Assembly: GCA_963829505.1 (NCBI GenBank)
Contig: CAWHIL010000003.1
Coordinates: 868,001-932,000, forward strand
Direction of reading: 5' to 3'
DNA length: 64,000 nt
DNA from: Roseiarcus sp963829505
Lineage (GTDB): Bacteria > Pseudomonadota > Alphaproteobacteria > Rhizobiales > Beijerinckiaceae
Positions 7,659 to 16,138 of this stretch are shown here, in pieces. The notes under the pieces are model-generated. The model did no database searches. It was not told the origin of the DNA and was given only the letters and a program-made list of their open reading frames with translations. The first letter of the stretch is position 1; each line of letters begins with the position of its first letter. A program made the position numbers and the translations under genes.

Positions 7659-9221
7659 TCACTCCTCGGCGACGGGTTCGGTTTCGTGGGTCGGGTGGCG
7701 ACGCTTGGGCACCGGCCGCAGAAGGAAGCTCGGGACGTGGTCGCCGAGGCCCACGACCGCCGGCTCCGGGTCGTCGCGCCGTGGACGATCGCGGCGTGGC
7801 GGCAGAGGCTGGCCGGGGCTCACCGGGGCAGGGGGCGCGCGCTCGCGCGTACGCTCTTCCGCCGCCGCCTCGCGCTCGCGCGGCGGCCGCTCCGCGCGAT
7901 GACGCCGGGAATCGGACTGGAGGCTGTCGTGACGATCGGCCCGCGGCTCTTCGCCTTCGGGACGCCGCGCGCCGCGCTGCTCGCCGCGTCCGCCGCGGTG
8001 GCCCCCGCGTTCGTCGCGCCGGCCCCCGCGCTCGTCGCGCCGGCCGCGCCGGTCTTGGCGGCCTTCCTCGTGGCTGTCGGCTTCCTCGGCCGGGAACTCC
8101 TGGCCCTGCTGCCACGCGATCTTGCGGTCGATCAGCTTCTCGATCTCGGCGATCGCCCGCGCGTCGGCGCGGGTGACGATGGTCAGCGCCTCGCCGGTTT
8201 TGCCGGCGCGGCCGGTGCGGCCGATGCGGTGGACGTAATCCTCGGAATGGTGCGGCGCGTCGTAGTTGATGACGTGGCTGACGTCGGGAATGTCGAGGCC
8301 GCGGGCGGCGACGTCCGAGCAGACGATGAGTTGCACGCGCCCTTCCCGGAAGGCGTCGAGCGCCGCCATGCGGGCGCGCTGGTCGAGGTCGCCGTGCAGC
8401 GCGCCGACCGAAAAGCCGTGCCGTTCGAGCGAACGATAGACGACCTGAACGTCGCGCTTGCGATTGCAGAAGATGATGGCGTTCTTGAAGGCGTCGGCGC
8501 CGCGGATGATCCGCCGGAGGGTCGAGCGCTTGTCATTGGGGGAACCGCCCGAAGGGACGAGCGTCTGGGTGATGTTCTCGGCGGTCGTCGCCTGCCGGGC
8601 GACTTCGACCCGCGCCGGATTGTGCAGGAAGGTCTCGGTGAGCCGGGTGATCTCGGGCGGCATGGTGGCCGAGAAGAACAGCGTCTGGCGCGTGAACGGC
8701 ACGAGCTTGCAGATCCGCTCGATGTCCGGGATGAACCCCATGTCGAGCATCCGGTCGGCCTCGTCGATGACCAGGATCTCGATGCCGGTGAGCAGGAGGC
8801 CGCCGCGCTCGGTGAGATCGAGGAGCCGGCCCGGCGTCGCGATGACGACGTCCGCGCCGCGGTCGATCTTGGTCTTCTGCTCGCCGTCGGAAACCCCGCC
8901 GATCAGGAGGGCGACGCTCAGCCTGTGATTGACGCCGTATTTGGTGAAGGCTTCCTCGACCTGGGCGGCAAGCTCGCGCGTCGGCTCGAGGATCAGCGTG
9001 CGGGGCATTCGCGCCTTGGCGCGCCCGCGCTCGAGCAGCGAGAGCATCGGAAGGGTGAAGGCGGCCGTCTTGCCGGTGCCCGTCTGCGCAATCCCGAGCA
9101 CGTCGCGGGCCTGCAGCACCAAGGGGATGGCTTGCGCCTGGATGGGGGTCGGCGTGGAATAGCCCGCCGCTTCGACGGCGTTGAGCACTTTCTCGCTCAG
9201 GCCGAGTTCGTTGAAAGTCAT
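7659..9221 (-). CDS. rhlE: DEAD-box RNA helicase, RhlE type
   Basis: A 520-residue ATP-dependent RNA helicase. All core motifs are present: TPTPIQ (Q motif), AQTGTGKT at 45-52 (Walker A), PTRELA, TPGRLLD, DEAD near 150, SAT, then in domain 2 ARGLDIPDVSHVINYDAP and HRIGRTGR. From about residue 380 the protein becomes an unstructured tail rich in Arg, Glu, Asp and Gly with repeats such as RRDERGG, typical of alphaproteobacterial RhlE proteins that work in the degradosome, ribosome assembly and cold growth. I took the ATG at 9221 because MTFNELGLS is the usual family start. Ten further in-frame codons upstream lack homology. Confidence 0.95.
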   Translation of the reverse strand: MTFNELGLSEKVLNAVEAAGYSTPTPIQAQAIPLVLQARDVLGIAQTGTGKTAAFTLPMLSLLERGRAKARMPRTLILEPTRELAAQVEEAFTKYGVNHRLSVALLIGGVSDGEQKTKIDRGADVVIATPGRLLDLTERGGLLLTGIEILVIDEADRMLDMGFIPDIERICKLVPFTRQTLFFSATMPPEITRLTETFLHNPARVEVARQATTAENITQTLVPSGGSPNDKRSTLRRIIRGADAFKNAIIFCNRKRDVQVVYRSLERHGFSVGALHGDLDQRARMAALDAFREGRVQLIVCSDVAARGLDIPDVSHVINYDAPHHSEDYVHRIGRTGRAGKTGEALTIVTRADARAIAEIEKLIDRKIAWQQGQEFPAEEADSHEEGRQDRRGRRDERGGRRDERGGHRGGRGEQRGARRPEGEEPRADRHDSLQSDSRRHRAERPPREREAAAEERTRERAPPAPVSPGQPLPPRRDRPRRDDPEPAVVGLGDHVPSFLLRPVPKRRHPTHETEPVAEE

Positions 9222-9521
9222 TCGTTCTCGCATCGCGCGGACTGAACACATGTCCGCGCCAGGTTCTTGGAGGCTTCATGGGCCGCGCTCTGCGCGGCGG
9301 CGGCGCTTTGCATGTCTCGCTGCGGAGGTCTCGCTTGCGGAGGTCTCGCTGCGCCATGCGCTTCGCGAGGCCAAAATTTTTTCGGCCTCGGCGGCTCTGG
9401 ACATAGTGGGTTTCTTCGAAAAGTCAACAAAAGTCGGAAGCCGCGCCGCGACGGCATGTCGCTTTGCCGGGAAATCCCGGCCATGCGAAGCTTGCCCTTC
9501 GCCCGTGAAGGAGCGGTTTCG
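9222..9521. other. Divergent promoter region rhlE / N-ATPase
   Basis: No gene. It contains a direct repeat TCTCGCT(T)GCGGAGG at 9315-9328 and 9329-9343 with a partial third copy. It also has a hairpin CGAGGCC (9366-9372) / GGCCTCG (9384-9390) with an A/T loop. Promoters for both flanking transcripts must lie here, but I cannot assign -35/-10 boxes. Confidence 0.45.
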
Positions 9522-10970
9522 ATGGCTGAAGGGCGGGCCGAGGGTAGGGTCGTCGCCATTCGCGGCGCCGTCCTGGACCTCGCTTTTGACGGCGCCCCGC
9601 CGCCGATCGACGACGCGGTCGAGATCGTCGATTCGGACGGCCGCGTCCTGGTCGCCGAGATTCAGGCCCACCTCGATGCGCACGGCGCCCGTGCGGTCGC
9701 CCTCGAACCGACGACCGGTCTCAGGCGCGGCGACCGGGCGCGGGGCGCGGGAGGCCCGGTCGCCGTTCCGGTCGGAGAAGCGACGCTCGGCCGGCTTCTC
9801 GACGTGCTCGGCCGGATCGGCGACCGCGGCGCGCCTATGCCCGCCGACGCGCCGCGCTGGCCGATCCACCGCAAGCCGCCGCCGCTCTCCGCCCAGACTG
9901 GGAAAACCGATCTCTTCGCCACAGGCGTCAAGGTCATCGACCTTCTCGCGCCGCTCGCGCAAGGGGGCAAAGCCGCGATGTTCGGCGGCGCCGGCGTTGG
10001 CAAGACTGTCCTCGTGATGGAACTGATCCACGCGATGGTCGAGACTTACAAGGGCATTTCCGTGTTCGCCGGCGTCGGCGAGCGCTCCCGCGAGGGGCAC
10101 GAGATGCTGCTCGACATGACGCAATCGGGGGTGCTCGAGCGCACCGCCCTCGTCTACGGGCAGATGAACGAGCCGCCCGGCGCCCGCTGGCGCGTGCCGA
10201 TGACCGCCATGACCATGGCCGAGTATTTTCGCGACGTCCGCCGCCAGAACGTTCTGCTTCTCATGGACAACGTGTTCCGCTTCGTCCAGGCGGGGGCGGA
10301 AGTGTCGGGCCTGCTCGGCCGGGCGCCTTCACGCGTGGGCTATCAGCCGACGCTCGCCGACGAGGTCGCGGCGCTTCAGGAGCGCATCGCGTCCGTGGGC
10401 GAGGCTTCCGTCACCGCGATCCAGGCCGTCTACGTTCCCGCCGACGATTTCACCGACCCGGCAGTGACGACAATCGCCGCGCATGTCGATTCCATGGTCG
10501 TGCTGTCGCGCGGGATGGCGGCGGAGGGCATGTATCCCGCGGTCGATCCGATCGCCTCGTCGTCGATCCTGCTCGACCCGCTCGTGGTGGGCGAAGAGCA
10601 CGTCGCGGTCGCGACCGAGACGAGGCGGGCGATCGAGCACTATCGCGAGCTTCAGGATGTGATCGCGCTCCTCGGCATGGAGGAGCTCGGCGCCGAGGAC
10701 CGCAGGATCGTCGAGCGCGCCCGCCGTCTCCAGCGCTTTCTGAGCCAGCCCTTCACGGTGACGGAGAGCTTCACCGGCGTGCCGGGGCGATCGGTCAGGG
10801 TCGCCGACACTGTCGCCGGCTGCCGGGCGATCCTGAACGGCGCGTGCGACGACTTTCGCGAAAGCTCGCTCTACATGGTCGGCGATCTCGACGAGGCGCG
10901 CGCCAGGGAAGGCGCGGCGCGCGCGGCCGAGCGCAAGGGCGCCAAGGGCGGCGCCGAGGCGCGGCCATGA
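9522..10970 (+). CDS. atpD: N-ATPase beta subunit
   Basis: The 482-residue catalytic subunit of an N-type F1Fo ATPase. The ATG at 9522 follows AAGGAG. The frame is open further upstream but without a ribosome site. Walker A is GGAGVGKT, followed by the catalytic VGERSREG; the Walker B region reads VLLLMDN and is followed by the adenine-site residues. Beta of ordinary ATPases is the sequence relative, but being first in an atpDCQRBEFAG operon identifies the N-ATPase class. These are usually encoded in addition to the housekeeping enzyme. The reaction is ATP hydrolysis or synthesis coupled to ion movement across the inner membrane. Confidence 0.96.
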   Translation: MAEGRAEGRVVAIRGAVLDLAFDGAPPPIDDAVEIVDSDGRVLVAEIQAHLDAHGARAVALEPTTGLRRGDRARGAGGPVAVPVGEATLGRLLDVLGRIGDRGAPMPADAPRWPIHRKPPPLSAQTGKTDLFATGVKVIDLLAPLAQGGKAAMFGGAGVGKTVLVMELIHAMVETYKGISVFAGVGERSREGHEMLLDMTQSGVLERTALVYGQMNEPPGARWRVPMTAMTMAEYFRDVRRQNVLLLMDNVFRFVQAGAEVSGLLGRAPSRVGYQPTLADEVAALQERIASVGEASVTAIQAVYVPADDFTDPAVTTIAAHVDSMVVLSRGMAAEGMYPAVDPIASSSILLDPLVVGEEHVAVATETRRAIEHYRELQDVIALLGMEELGAEDRRIVERARRLQRFLSQPFTVTESFTGVPGRSVRVADTVAGCRAILNGACDDFRESSLYMVGDLDEARAREGAARAAERKGAKGGAEARP

Positions 10971-11422
10971 GCGACATGCTGCGCCTGACGATCGCCACCC
11001 CCTCGAGGCTGCTCATCGACGCGCCGGACGTCCGCGCGCTGCGGGCCGAAGACGGCAGCGGCGCCTTCGGTGTGCTGCCCGGCCACGCCGACCTTCTGAC
11101 CGTCCTGCCGCCCTCGGTGCTGCGCTGGACGCGGAGCGACGGCAAGACGCGCTATTGCGCGTTGAGCGGCGGGGTGATGACGGTGAGCGAGGGCGCAAGG
11201 GTCGCCGTCGCCTGTCGCCGCGGGACGCTCGGCGACGACCTCGAGAAGCTTCAGGCGGAGGTCGCGGCGGCCCGGGCGGCCGAGCTCGACGCCGACCGTC
11301 GCGCCAAGGTCGAGCAGACCCGCCTGCACGCCCAGGCGGTTCGCCGGCTGATGCAGAGCCTGCGCGGCGACGGCCACGGCCTTGGCGGCGGGACGCCATT
11401 CATCGGCGAGGCGGCCCCATGA
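10967..11422 (+). CDS. atpC: N-ATPase epsilon subunit
   Basis: A 151-residue epsilon subunit. The N-terminal beta sandwich includes the family block GAFGVLPGHADLLTVLPPS. The C-terminal part is a helical hairpin rich in Ala/Glu/Arg, as in other epsilon subunits. It lies in the central stalk and regulates rotation. The ATG overlaps the atpD stop as ATGA, and its own stop overlaps atpQ in the same way, so translation of the operon is tightly coupled. Here atpC is second in the operon, which is an N-ATPase trait. In canonical operons it is last. Confidence 0.95.
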   Translation: MSDMLRLTIATPSRLLIDAPDVRALRAEDGSGAFGVLPGHADLLTVLPPSVLRWTRSDGKTRYCALSGGVMTVSEGARVAVACRRGTLGDDLEKLQAEVAAARAAELDADRRAKVEQTRLHAQAVRRLMQSLRGDGHGLGGGTPFIGEAAP

Positions 11423-11706
11423 TCGCCCCGCTCGAAGACCGCAATCACAAGCTCATGGATGCGGCGAGGCTCGCCGCCGGCCGGGACGCGCGCGCGCGCG
11501 CCGACCGCGAGCCGACCGTCGCAACGCGGCTCGGCCAGATCGGGGTGCTCGGCTGGGCGATCGTCGCGCCGATCCTCATCGGCGTCGTCATCGGGCGCTT
11601 TCTCGATGCAACGTTCAGAACCGGGATCTTTTTCACCGCGCCCCTCATCATGCTCGGCGCCGCGGCCGGGATGTGGACCGCGTGGCGATGGATGCACCGC
11701 CAATGA
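11419..11706 (+). CDS. atpQ: N-ATPase accessory subunit AtpQ
   Basis: A 95-residue protein with two membrane helices (about 43-62 and 69-88), related to AtpI/AF1Q proteins and specific to N-ATPase operons. A charged N-terminal cytoplasmic segment precedes the helices. AtpI-like proteins are thought to help assemble the c-ring or to supply Mg2+. The exact role of AtpQ is unproven. Both ends are 4-base overlaps with the neighbouring genes. Confidence 0.9.
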   Translation: MIAPLEDRNHKLMDAARLAAGRDARARADREPTVATRLGQIGVLGWAIVAPILIGVVIGRFLDATFRTGIFFTAPLIMLGAAAGMWTAWRWMHRQ

Positions 11707-11963
11707 CGCCCGCGCTGATCGCCGCTTTCGCGCTCGGCGCCGCCCTCGGCGCCGCCCATTTCCACTCGCTCTGGTGGAGCGTCAGGCTGATGGCTGAGAA
11801 CCGGACAGCGCTCGGCGTGGCGGTTCAGGCCCTTCGCTTCGCGGCTCTCGCGCTCGCGCTCGTCCTCGTCGCCCGGCAGGGCGCGAACCTCTCCCTCGCC
11901 GCCGCGGCCGGACTGGCGCTCGTCCGGCTCGTCCTCGCCCGCCGCGCCCGGAGGCTCGCATGA
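11703..11963 (+). CDS. atpR: N-ATPase accessory subunit AtpR
   Basis: An 86-residue, three-helix membrane protein found only in N-ATPase operons between atpQ and atpB. Its start is set by the ATGA overlap at 11703. Arginines lie within or next to membrane segments (SVRLMAENR and QALRF), the feature that led to the proposal that AtpR contacts the acidic residues of c-ring subunits during assembly. It carries no other recognisable domain. Identification rests on operon position plus this pattern. Confidence 0.88.
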   Translation: MTPALIAAFALGAALGAAHFHSLWWSVRLMAENRTALGVAVQALRFAALALALVLVARQGANLSLAAAAGLALVRLVLARRARRLA

Positions 11964-12652
11964 AGTCCCCGCTCGCGCTCGAGCCGCTCTTCCATGTGGG
12001 GCCCGTCGGCATCACCGAGCCCGTGGTCGTCTCCTGGGCGGTGATCGCGGCGCTCGGCCTCGGGTCGGCGCTCGCCACGCGCCGCCTGACGCTGATCCCG
12101 TCGAAGGGGCAGACGCTGCTCGAGCTTCTCGTTTCGACCGTCGACAGCCAGATCCGCGACACGATGCAGACCGACCCCGCGCCGTTCCGGGCGCTGATCG
12201 GCTCGATCTTCCTGTTCACGCTCGTCTCGAACTGGTCGTCGCTGATCCCTGGCGTCGAGCCGGCCACCGCCCACATCGAGACGGACGCCGCGATGGCGCT
12301 GATCGTCTTCCTGGCGACGATTGCGTGGGGCGTTCGTGTCCGTGGGATCGGCGGCTATCTCGCGACCTACGCGGAGCCGACCTGGGTCATGATCCCGCTC
12401 AACATCGTCGAGCAGTTCACCCGAACCTTCTCGCTCGTCGTGCGTCTCTTCGGCAACGTGATGGCCGGCGTCTTCATCATCGGCATCATCCTGACCCTCG
12501 CCGGCCTCCTCGTGCCGATCCCGCTGATGGCGCTCGATCTGCTCACGGGCGCGGTGCAGGCGTACATTTTCGCGGTCCTTGCGACCGTCTTCATCGGCGC
12601 CGCGGTCGGCGAGCGCCACAAGCCAGGCGTCTCCCCGGAGTTGAGCCCGTGA
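11960..12652 (+). CDS. atpB: N-ATPase subunit a
   Basis: The 230-residue membrane subunit a, which forms the two ion half-channels against the c-ring. The essential Arg is in the helix containing SLVVRLFGNVMAG, matching the conserved RLFGN block. Helices run the full length, and ETD near residue 110 and the C-terminal helix are as expected. The ATG overlaps atpR (ATGA). Its stop overlaps the GTG of atpE. Confidence 0.95.
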   Translation: MKSPLALEPLFHVGPVGITEPVVVSWAVIAALGLGSALATRRLTLIPSKGQTLLELLVSTVDSQIRDTMQTDPAPFRALIGSIFLFTLVSNWSSLIPGVEPATAHIETDAAMALIVFLATIAWGVRVRGIGGYLATYAEPTWVMIPLNIVEQFTRTFSLVVRLFGNVMAGVFIIGIILTLAGLLVPIPLMALDLLTGAVQAYIFAVLATVFIGAAVGERHKPGVSPELSP

Positions 12653-12897
12653 ACGATCTCGTCCAAGCCGTCAGCATCTTCTCGGCCGCGCTCGCCGTCG
12701 GGCTCGGGGCGATCGGGCCGGGCATCGGCGAGGGGAGGGCGGTCGCCTCGGCGATGGAGGCCATCGCCCGCCAGCCCGAAGCGGCCGGAACCATCTCGCG
12801 CACGCTCTTCGTCGGCCTCGCGATGATCGAGACGATGGCGATCTACTGCCTCGTCATCGCGCTGCTCGTGCTGTTCGCCAACCCGTTCGTCAAATAG
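12649..12897 (+). CDS. atpE: N-ATPase subunit c
   Basis: An 82-residue, two-helix proteolipid. The GTG start at 12649 overlaps the atpB stop. Helix 1 has the Gly-rich GLGAIGPGIGEG with Glu at 28. The polar loop is ARQPE (41-43 RQP). Helix 2 carries the ion-binding carboxylate Glu61 followed by Thr62 and, four residues on, Tyr66. An extra carboxylate in helix 1 together with the ET...Y group resembles the Na+ site of sodium ATPases, the reason this class was first predicted to pump Na+. Biochemical work on a related N-ATPase found an unusually large, proton-selective ring, so ion specificity is open. Confidence 0.95.
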   Translation: MNDLVQAVSIFSAALAVGLGAIGPGIGEGRAVASAMEAIARQPEAAGTISRTLFVGLAMIETMAIYCLVIALLVLFANPFVK

Positions 12898-12910
12898 GCC
12901 GCGGGCTCCC

Positions 12911-13657
12911 ATGCGGATCGACTGGTGGACGCTCGGCCTTCAGACCGTCAACGTCCTCATCCTCGTGGCCATTCTCGCCCGGTTCCTGTTCCGTCCGGTC
13001 GAGGCGATCATGGCGGAGCGACAGGCGGCGGCGGCGAAACTCCTCGCCGACGCCGAGGCCGCGAAGACGGCTGCGATCGAGGCGCAAAAGGCCGCGGAGG
13101 CGGAAGGCGCGAAGACGCTCGCCGCTCGCGAGGCAGTGTTGCGGCATGCGGCGCAGGAAACCGACGCCGAGCGCGAGGCGGCGCTCGCGACCGCGCGGGA
13201 GGAGGCCGATCAGGTGCGCATGGCGGCCGAGACCGAGATGCGCTGGGCGCAGGCCGCCGAAGAGGCGGCCGCCTCCGACCGCTCGGCCCGGCTCGCCGTC
13301 GACGTCGCGCAAAAGCTGATGGCGCGCCTGCCCGACGCGGCGCTGGTCGACGGCTTCATCGGCGGGCTCGCCCAGGCGATGGCCGCGCTTCCAGGCGAAA
13401 GCCGCAAGGATTTCGGCGCCGGCGGGACCGTGCGGGTCACGGCGCCGAGGCCGATGACCGAAAGCGAGCTTACGCAGTGCCGCGCCGCAATCGCAGGGGC
13501 GGTCGGGCGGCCGGTCGATCTGACCGTCGCCGTCGATCCGTCGCTCATCGCCGGCCTCGAGATCGACACGGCCCACGCGGTCGTTCGCAACAGCTTTCGC
13601 GAGGACCTCAAACGCATTCTCGAGGAGTTGACCCGCCATGACGGCGTCCATGGCTGA
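12911..13657 (+). CDS. atpF: N-ATPase subunit b (with delta-like C-terminus)
   Basis: A 248-residue subunit. One N-terminal membrane helix (about 8-27) is followed by a long Ala/Glu/Arg coiled coil (35-125) forming the peripheral stalk. A C-terminal domain from about 150 ends in DPSLIAGLEI, the signature usually found in the delta subunit. N-ATPase operons lack atpH, so this fusion-like subunit b is expected to replace delta in joining stalk to F1. It starts 13 bp after atpE and overlaps atpA by 20 bp. Confidence 0.93.
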   Translation: MRIDWWTLGLQTVNVLILVAILARFLFRPVEAIMAERQAAAAKLLADAEAAKTAAIEAQKAAEAEGAKTLAAREAVLRHAAQETDAEREAALATAREEADQVRMAAETEMRWAQAAEEAAASDRSARLAVDVAQKLMARLPDAALVDGFIGGLAQAMAALPGESRKDFGAGGTVRVTAPRPMTESELTQCRAAIAGAVGRPVDLTVAVDPSLIAGLEIDTAHAVVRNSFREDLKRILEELTRHDGVHG

Positions 13658-15158
13658 CGGCGAACGCTGGCTCGCGAGCGAGCGCGAGGCGCTGGCCAGG
13701 GTCGACCTCGGGCCCGAGGCGCGTTCCGCGGGCCGGGTCGAGCAAATCGCTGACGGCGTCGCGCGCGTCTCCGGCCTTCCCTTGACGAGGCTCGGCGAGC
13801 TTCTCGGCTTCGAAGGCGGCCGGATGGGCTTTGCGCTGTCGCTCGAAAAGGACGCGATCAACGCCGCGATCTTCGACGAGGCGGAAAAGATCGGCGTCGG
13901 GACTCTCGTCAGCGCGACCGGCGAGGTTGCGCGCGTTCCGGTCGGCGAAAGGCTCCTCGGCCGGGTCGTCGATCCGCTCGGGCGGCCGCTCGATCGCGAC
14001 CAGCCGGTCGAGGCCGAAGCCTTCATGCCCATCGAGAGGCCCGCGCCGGCGATCATCGAGCGCGCGCTCGTCGAGGCGCCGGCAGCGACCGGCGTTCTCG
14101 TCATCGATGCGCTCTTCGCACTCGGGCGCGGCCAGCGGGAGCTCATCATCGGCGACCGCGCGACCGGCAAGACGGCGATCGCCGTCGACGCAATCATCAA
14201 TCAGAAGAACTCCGACATGATCTGCGTCTACGTCGCGATCGGCCAGCGGGCGACCGCGGTCGAGCGGGTCGTCAAGGCGGTGAAGGAGCGAGGCGCGCCC
14301 GAACGCTGCGTGTTCGTCGTCGCGTCCGCCGCTTCGTCCGCGGCCCTGCAATGGATCGCGCCCTTCTCCGGCTTCGCCATCGCGGAATATTTCCGCGACC
14401 GCGGGCGCCATGCGCTCGTCGTCGTCGACGACCTCACGAAACACGCCGCGACCCACCGCGAGCTTGCGCTCCTCACCCGCGAGCCGCCGGGACGGGAGGC
14501 GTTTCCCGGCGACATCTTCTATGTCCACGCGCGCCTGCTCGAGAGGGCGGCGAAGCTGGCGCCTGAACTCGGCGGCGGCTCGCTGACCGCGCTTCCGATC
14601 GCGGAAACGGACGCCGGCAACCTGTCGGCCTTCATCCCGACGAACCTGATCTCCATCACCGATGGCCAGATCGTGCTCGATTCGCGCCTCTTCGCGGCGA
14701 ACCAGCGCCCCGCCGTCGATGTCGGCCTGTCCGTCAGCCGGGTCGGCGGCAAGGCGCAGGCGCCGGCGCTGCGCGGCGTCTCGGGGCGTCTGAGACTCGA
14801 CTATGCGCAGTTTCTCGAGCTCGAGATGTTCACCCGCTTCGGCGGCCTGACCGACGCGCGGGTGAAGGCGACCATCGCGCGCGGCGAGCGGATCCGCGCG
14901 CTCCTCGCGCAAAACCGTTTCGCGACGCTCCGCCTCGTCGATCAGGTCGCTCTGCTCGCCGCCCTCGCCGAGGGCGTGTTCGACGCCGCCCCTCCCGCGA
15001 TGATCGCCGACACGCGAGGGCGGATCGCAGGCGCGCTCGACGAGCTCGCGCCCGAGGCGGTCGCCGAGGTCATGGCGAAGGGAAGCTTGAGCGAGCCTCA
15101 GCGCATGAAGCTCGTCGAGGCGGTGCGCTCGCTCGTCGCAGGCGGGGGGGCCCCGTGA
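13638..15158 (+). CDS. atpA: N-ATPase alpha subunit
   Basis: The 506-residue non-catalytic nucleotide-binding subunit of F1. Visible blocks are GDRATGKT (Walker A), the Walker B stretch HALVVVDD and the SVSRVGG C-terminal signature, where the conserved arginine finger belongs to the VSRVG segment. Length matches normal alpha subunits. I used the ATG at 13638, which overlaps the end of atpF by 20 bp and follows GAGGAG. A second ATG four codons later is possible. The stop overlaps the atpG GTG. Confidence 0.95.
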   Translation: MTASMADGERWLASEREALARVDLGPEARSAGRVEQIADGVARVSGLPLTRLGELLGFEGGRMGFALSLEKDAINAAIFDEAEKIGVGTLVSATGEVARVPVGERLLGRVVDPLGRPLDRDQPVEAEAFMPIERPAPAIIERALVEAPAATGVLVIDALFALGRGQRELIIGDRATGKTAIAVDAIINQKNSDMICVYVAIGQRATAVERVVKAVKERGAPERCVFVVASAASSAALQWIAPFSGFAIAEYFRDRGRHALVVVDDLTKHAATHRELALLTREPPGREAFPGDIFYVHARLLERAAKLAPELGGGSLTALPIAETDAGNLSAFIPTNLISITDGQIVLDSRLFAANQRPAVDVGLSVSRVGGKAQAPALRGVSGRLRLDYAQFLELEMFTRFGGLTDARVKATIARGERIRALLAQNRFATLRLVDQVALLAALAEGVFDAAPPAMIADTRGRIAGALDELAPEAVAEVMAKGSLSEPQRMKLVEAVRSLVAGGGAP

Positions 15159-16000
15159 CCGAGCGCCTCAGCGACGTCGTCGCCCGGATCGGCTCGGTCG
15201 GCCAGCTCTCGTCGGTGATCGGCGCGATGCGCGGGATCGCAGCGGCGCGGGCGCGCGATGCGCGGGAGCGGCTCGAAGGGGTGCGCGCCTACGCGGCGAC
15301 GGTGGGGGGCGCAATCGGTCAGGCGCTGACGCTCGCCGGCGACGGCTTCGAGCGCGGGACACGCGAGGGCCACGACGGGCGGCTGGTGATTGCGCTCTGC
15401 GCCGAGCAGGGCTTCGCCGGCGCCTTCAACCGGCGCGTGCTCGACGCCGCGGAGCGGCTTAGAGGGGGCGGCTCGAGCGAACTCATCCTGCTCGGGGGAC
15501 GCGGCCTCGCGACCGCCGCCGAGCGCGGCCTTGCCGTGGCGTGGAGCGCGGCCATGGTCGCCCATGTCGACGAGGTCGGCGCGCTCGCCGACCGCGTCAC
15601 CGGCGAACTCTACGCGCGGATCGAGGCCGGTCGCGCGAAGCGGGTCGACGTCGTTCACGCCACGCCCTCGGCGGGCGAGATCGAGATCGTCGTCCGCGCG
15701 CTCGCGCCCTTCGACTACTCGCGGTTTCCGCGGGCGCGTCTCGCCGCTCCGCCCCTGATTTCTACGCCTGCGCATACGCTCCTGACCGAGCTTGCGCAGG
15801 AATACGTGTTCGCCGAGCTCTGCGAGGCGCTGACGCTCTCGCTTGCCGCCGAGAACGAGGCGCGCATGCGGGCGATGAGCGCGGCCAAGTCCAATGTCGC
15901 AAAGATGCTCGACGAACTGACCGCCCGCGCCCGGACGCTGCGGCAGGAAGAGATCACCAACGAGATCATCGAACTCGGCGGACGGCGGGCGCGACGATGA
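15155..16000 (+). CDS. atpG: N-ATPase gamma subunit
   Basis: A 281-residue central rotor shaft. The N-terminal helix has the RIGSVGQLSSVIGAMRGIA pattern typical of gamma. A Rossmann-like middle follows, and the C-terminal helix contains AENEARMRAM and RQEEITNEIIEL, the most conserved gamma block. It begins at a GTG overlapping atpA and is the last gene of the operon. A gap of 138 bp then leads to the kup remnant. Confidence 0.95.
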   Translation: MTERLSDVVARIGSVGQLSSVIGAMRGIAAARARDARERLEGVRAYAATVGGAIGQALTLAGDGFERGTREGHDGRLVIALCAEQGFAGAFNRRVLDAAERLRGGGSSELILLGGRGLATAAERGLAVAWSAAMVAHVDEVGALADRVTGELYARIEAGRAKRVDVVHATPSAGEIEIVVRALAPFDYSRFPRARLAAPPLISTPAHTLLTELAQEYVFAELCEALTLSLAAENEARMRAMSAAKSNVAKMLDELTARARTLRQEEITNEIIELGGRRARR

Positions 16001-16138
16001 CGTGGCGGCTTCCACGCGACCACGGGCGCGAGAGGGAAGCGAACAGTCGTTGACGCCGACTGCCTGAGCGCGCAGTCTGATCGGCGCCATTGCTGGCCGC
16101 GGCCCGTCAAGAGCCGCCGGAAAACAGGCATTTGAGGG

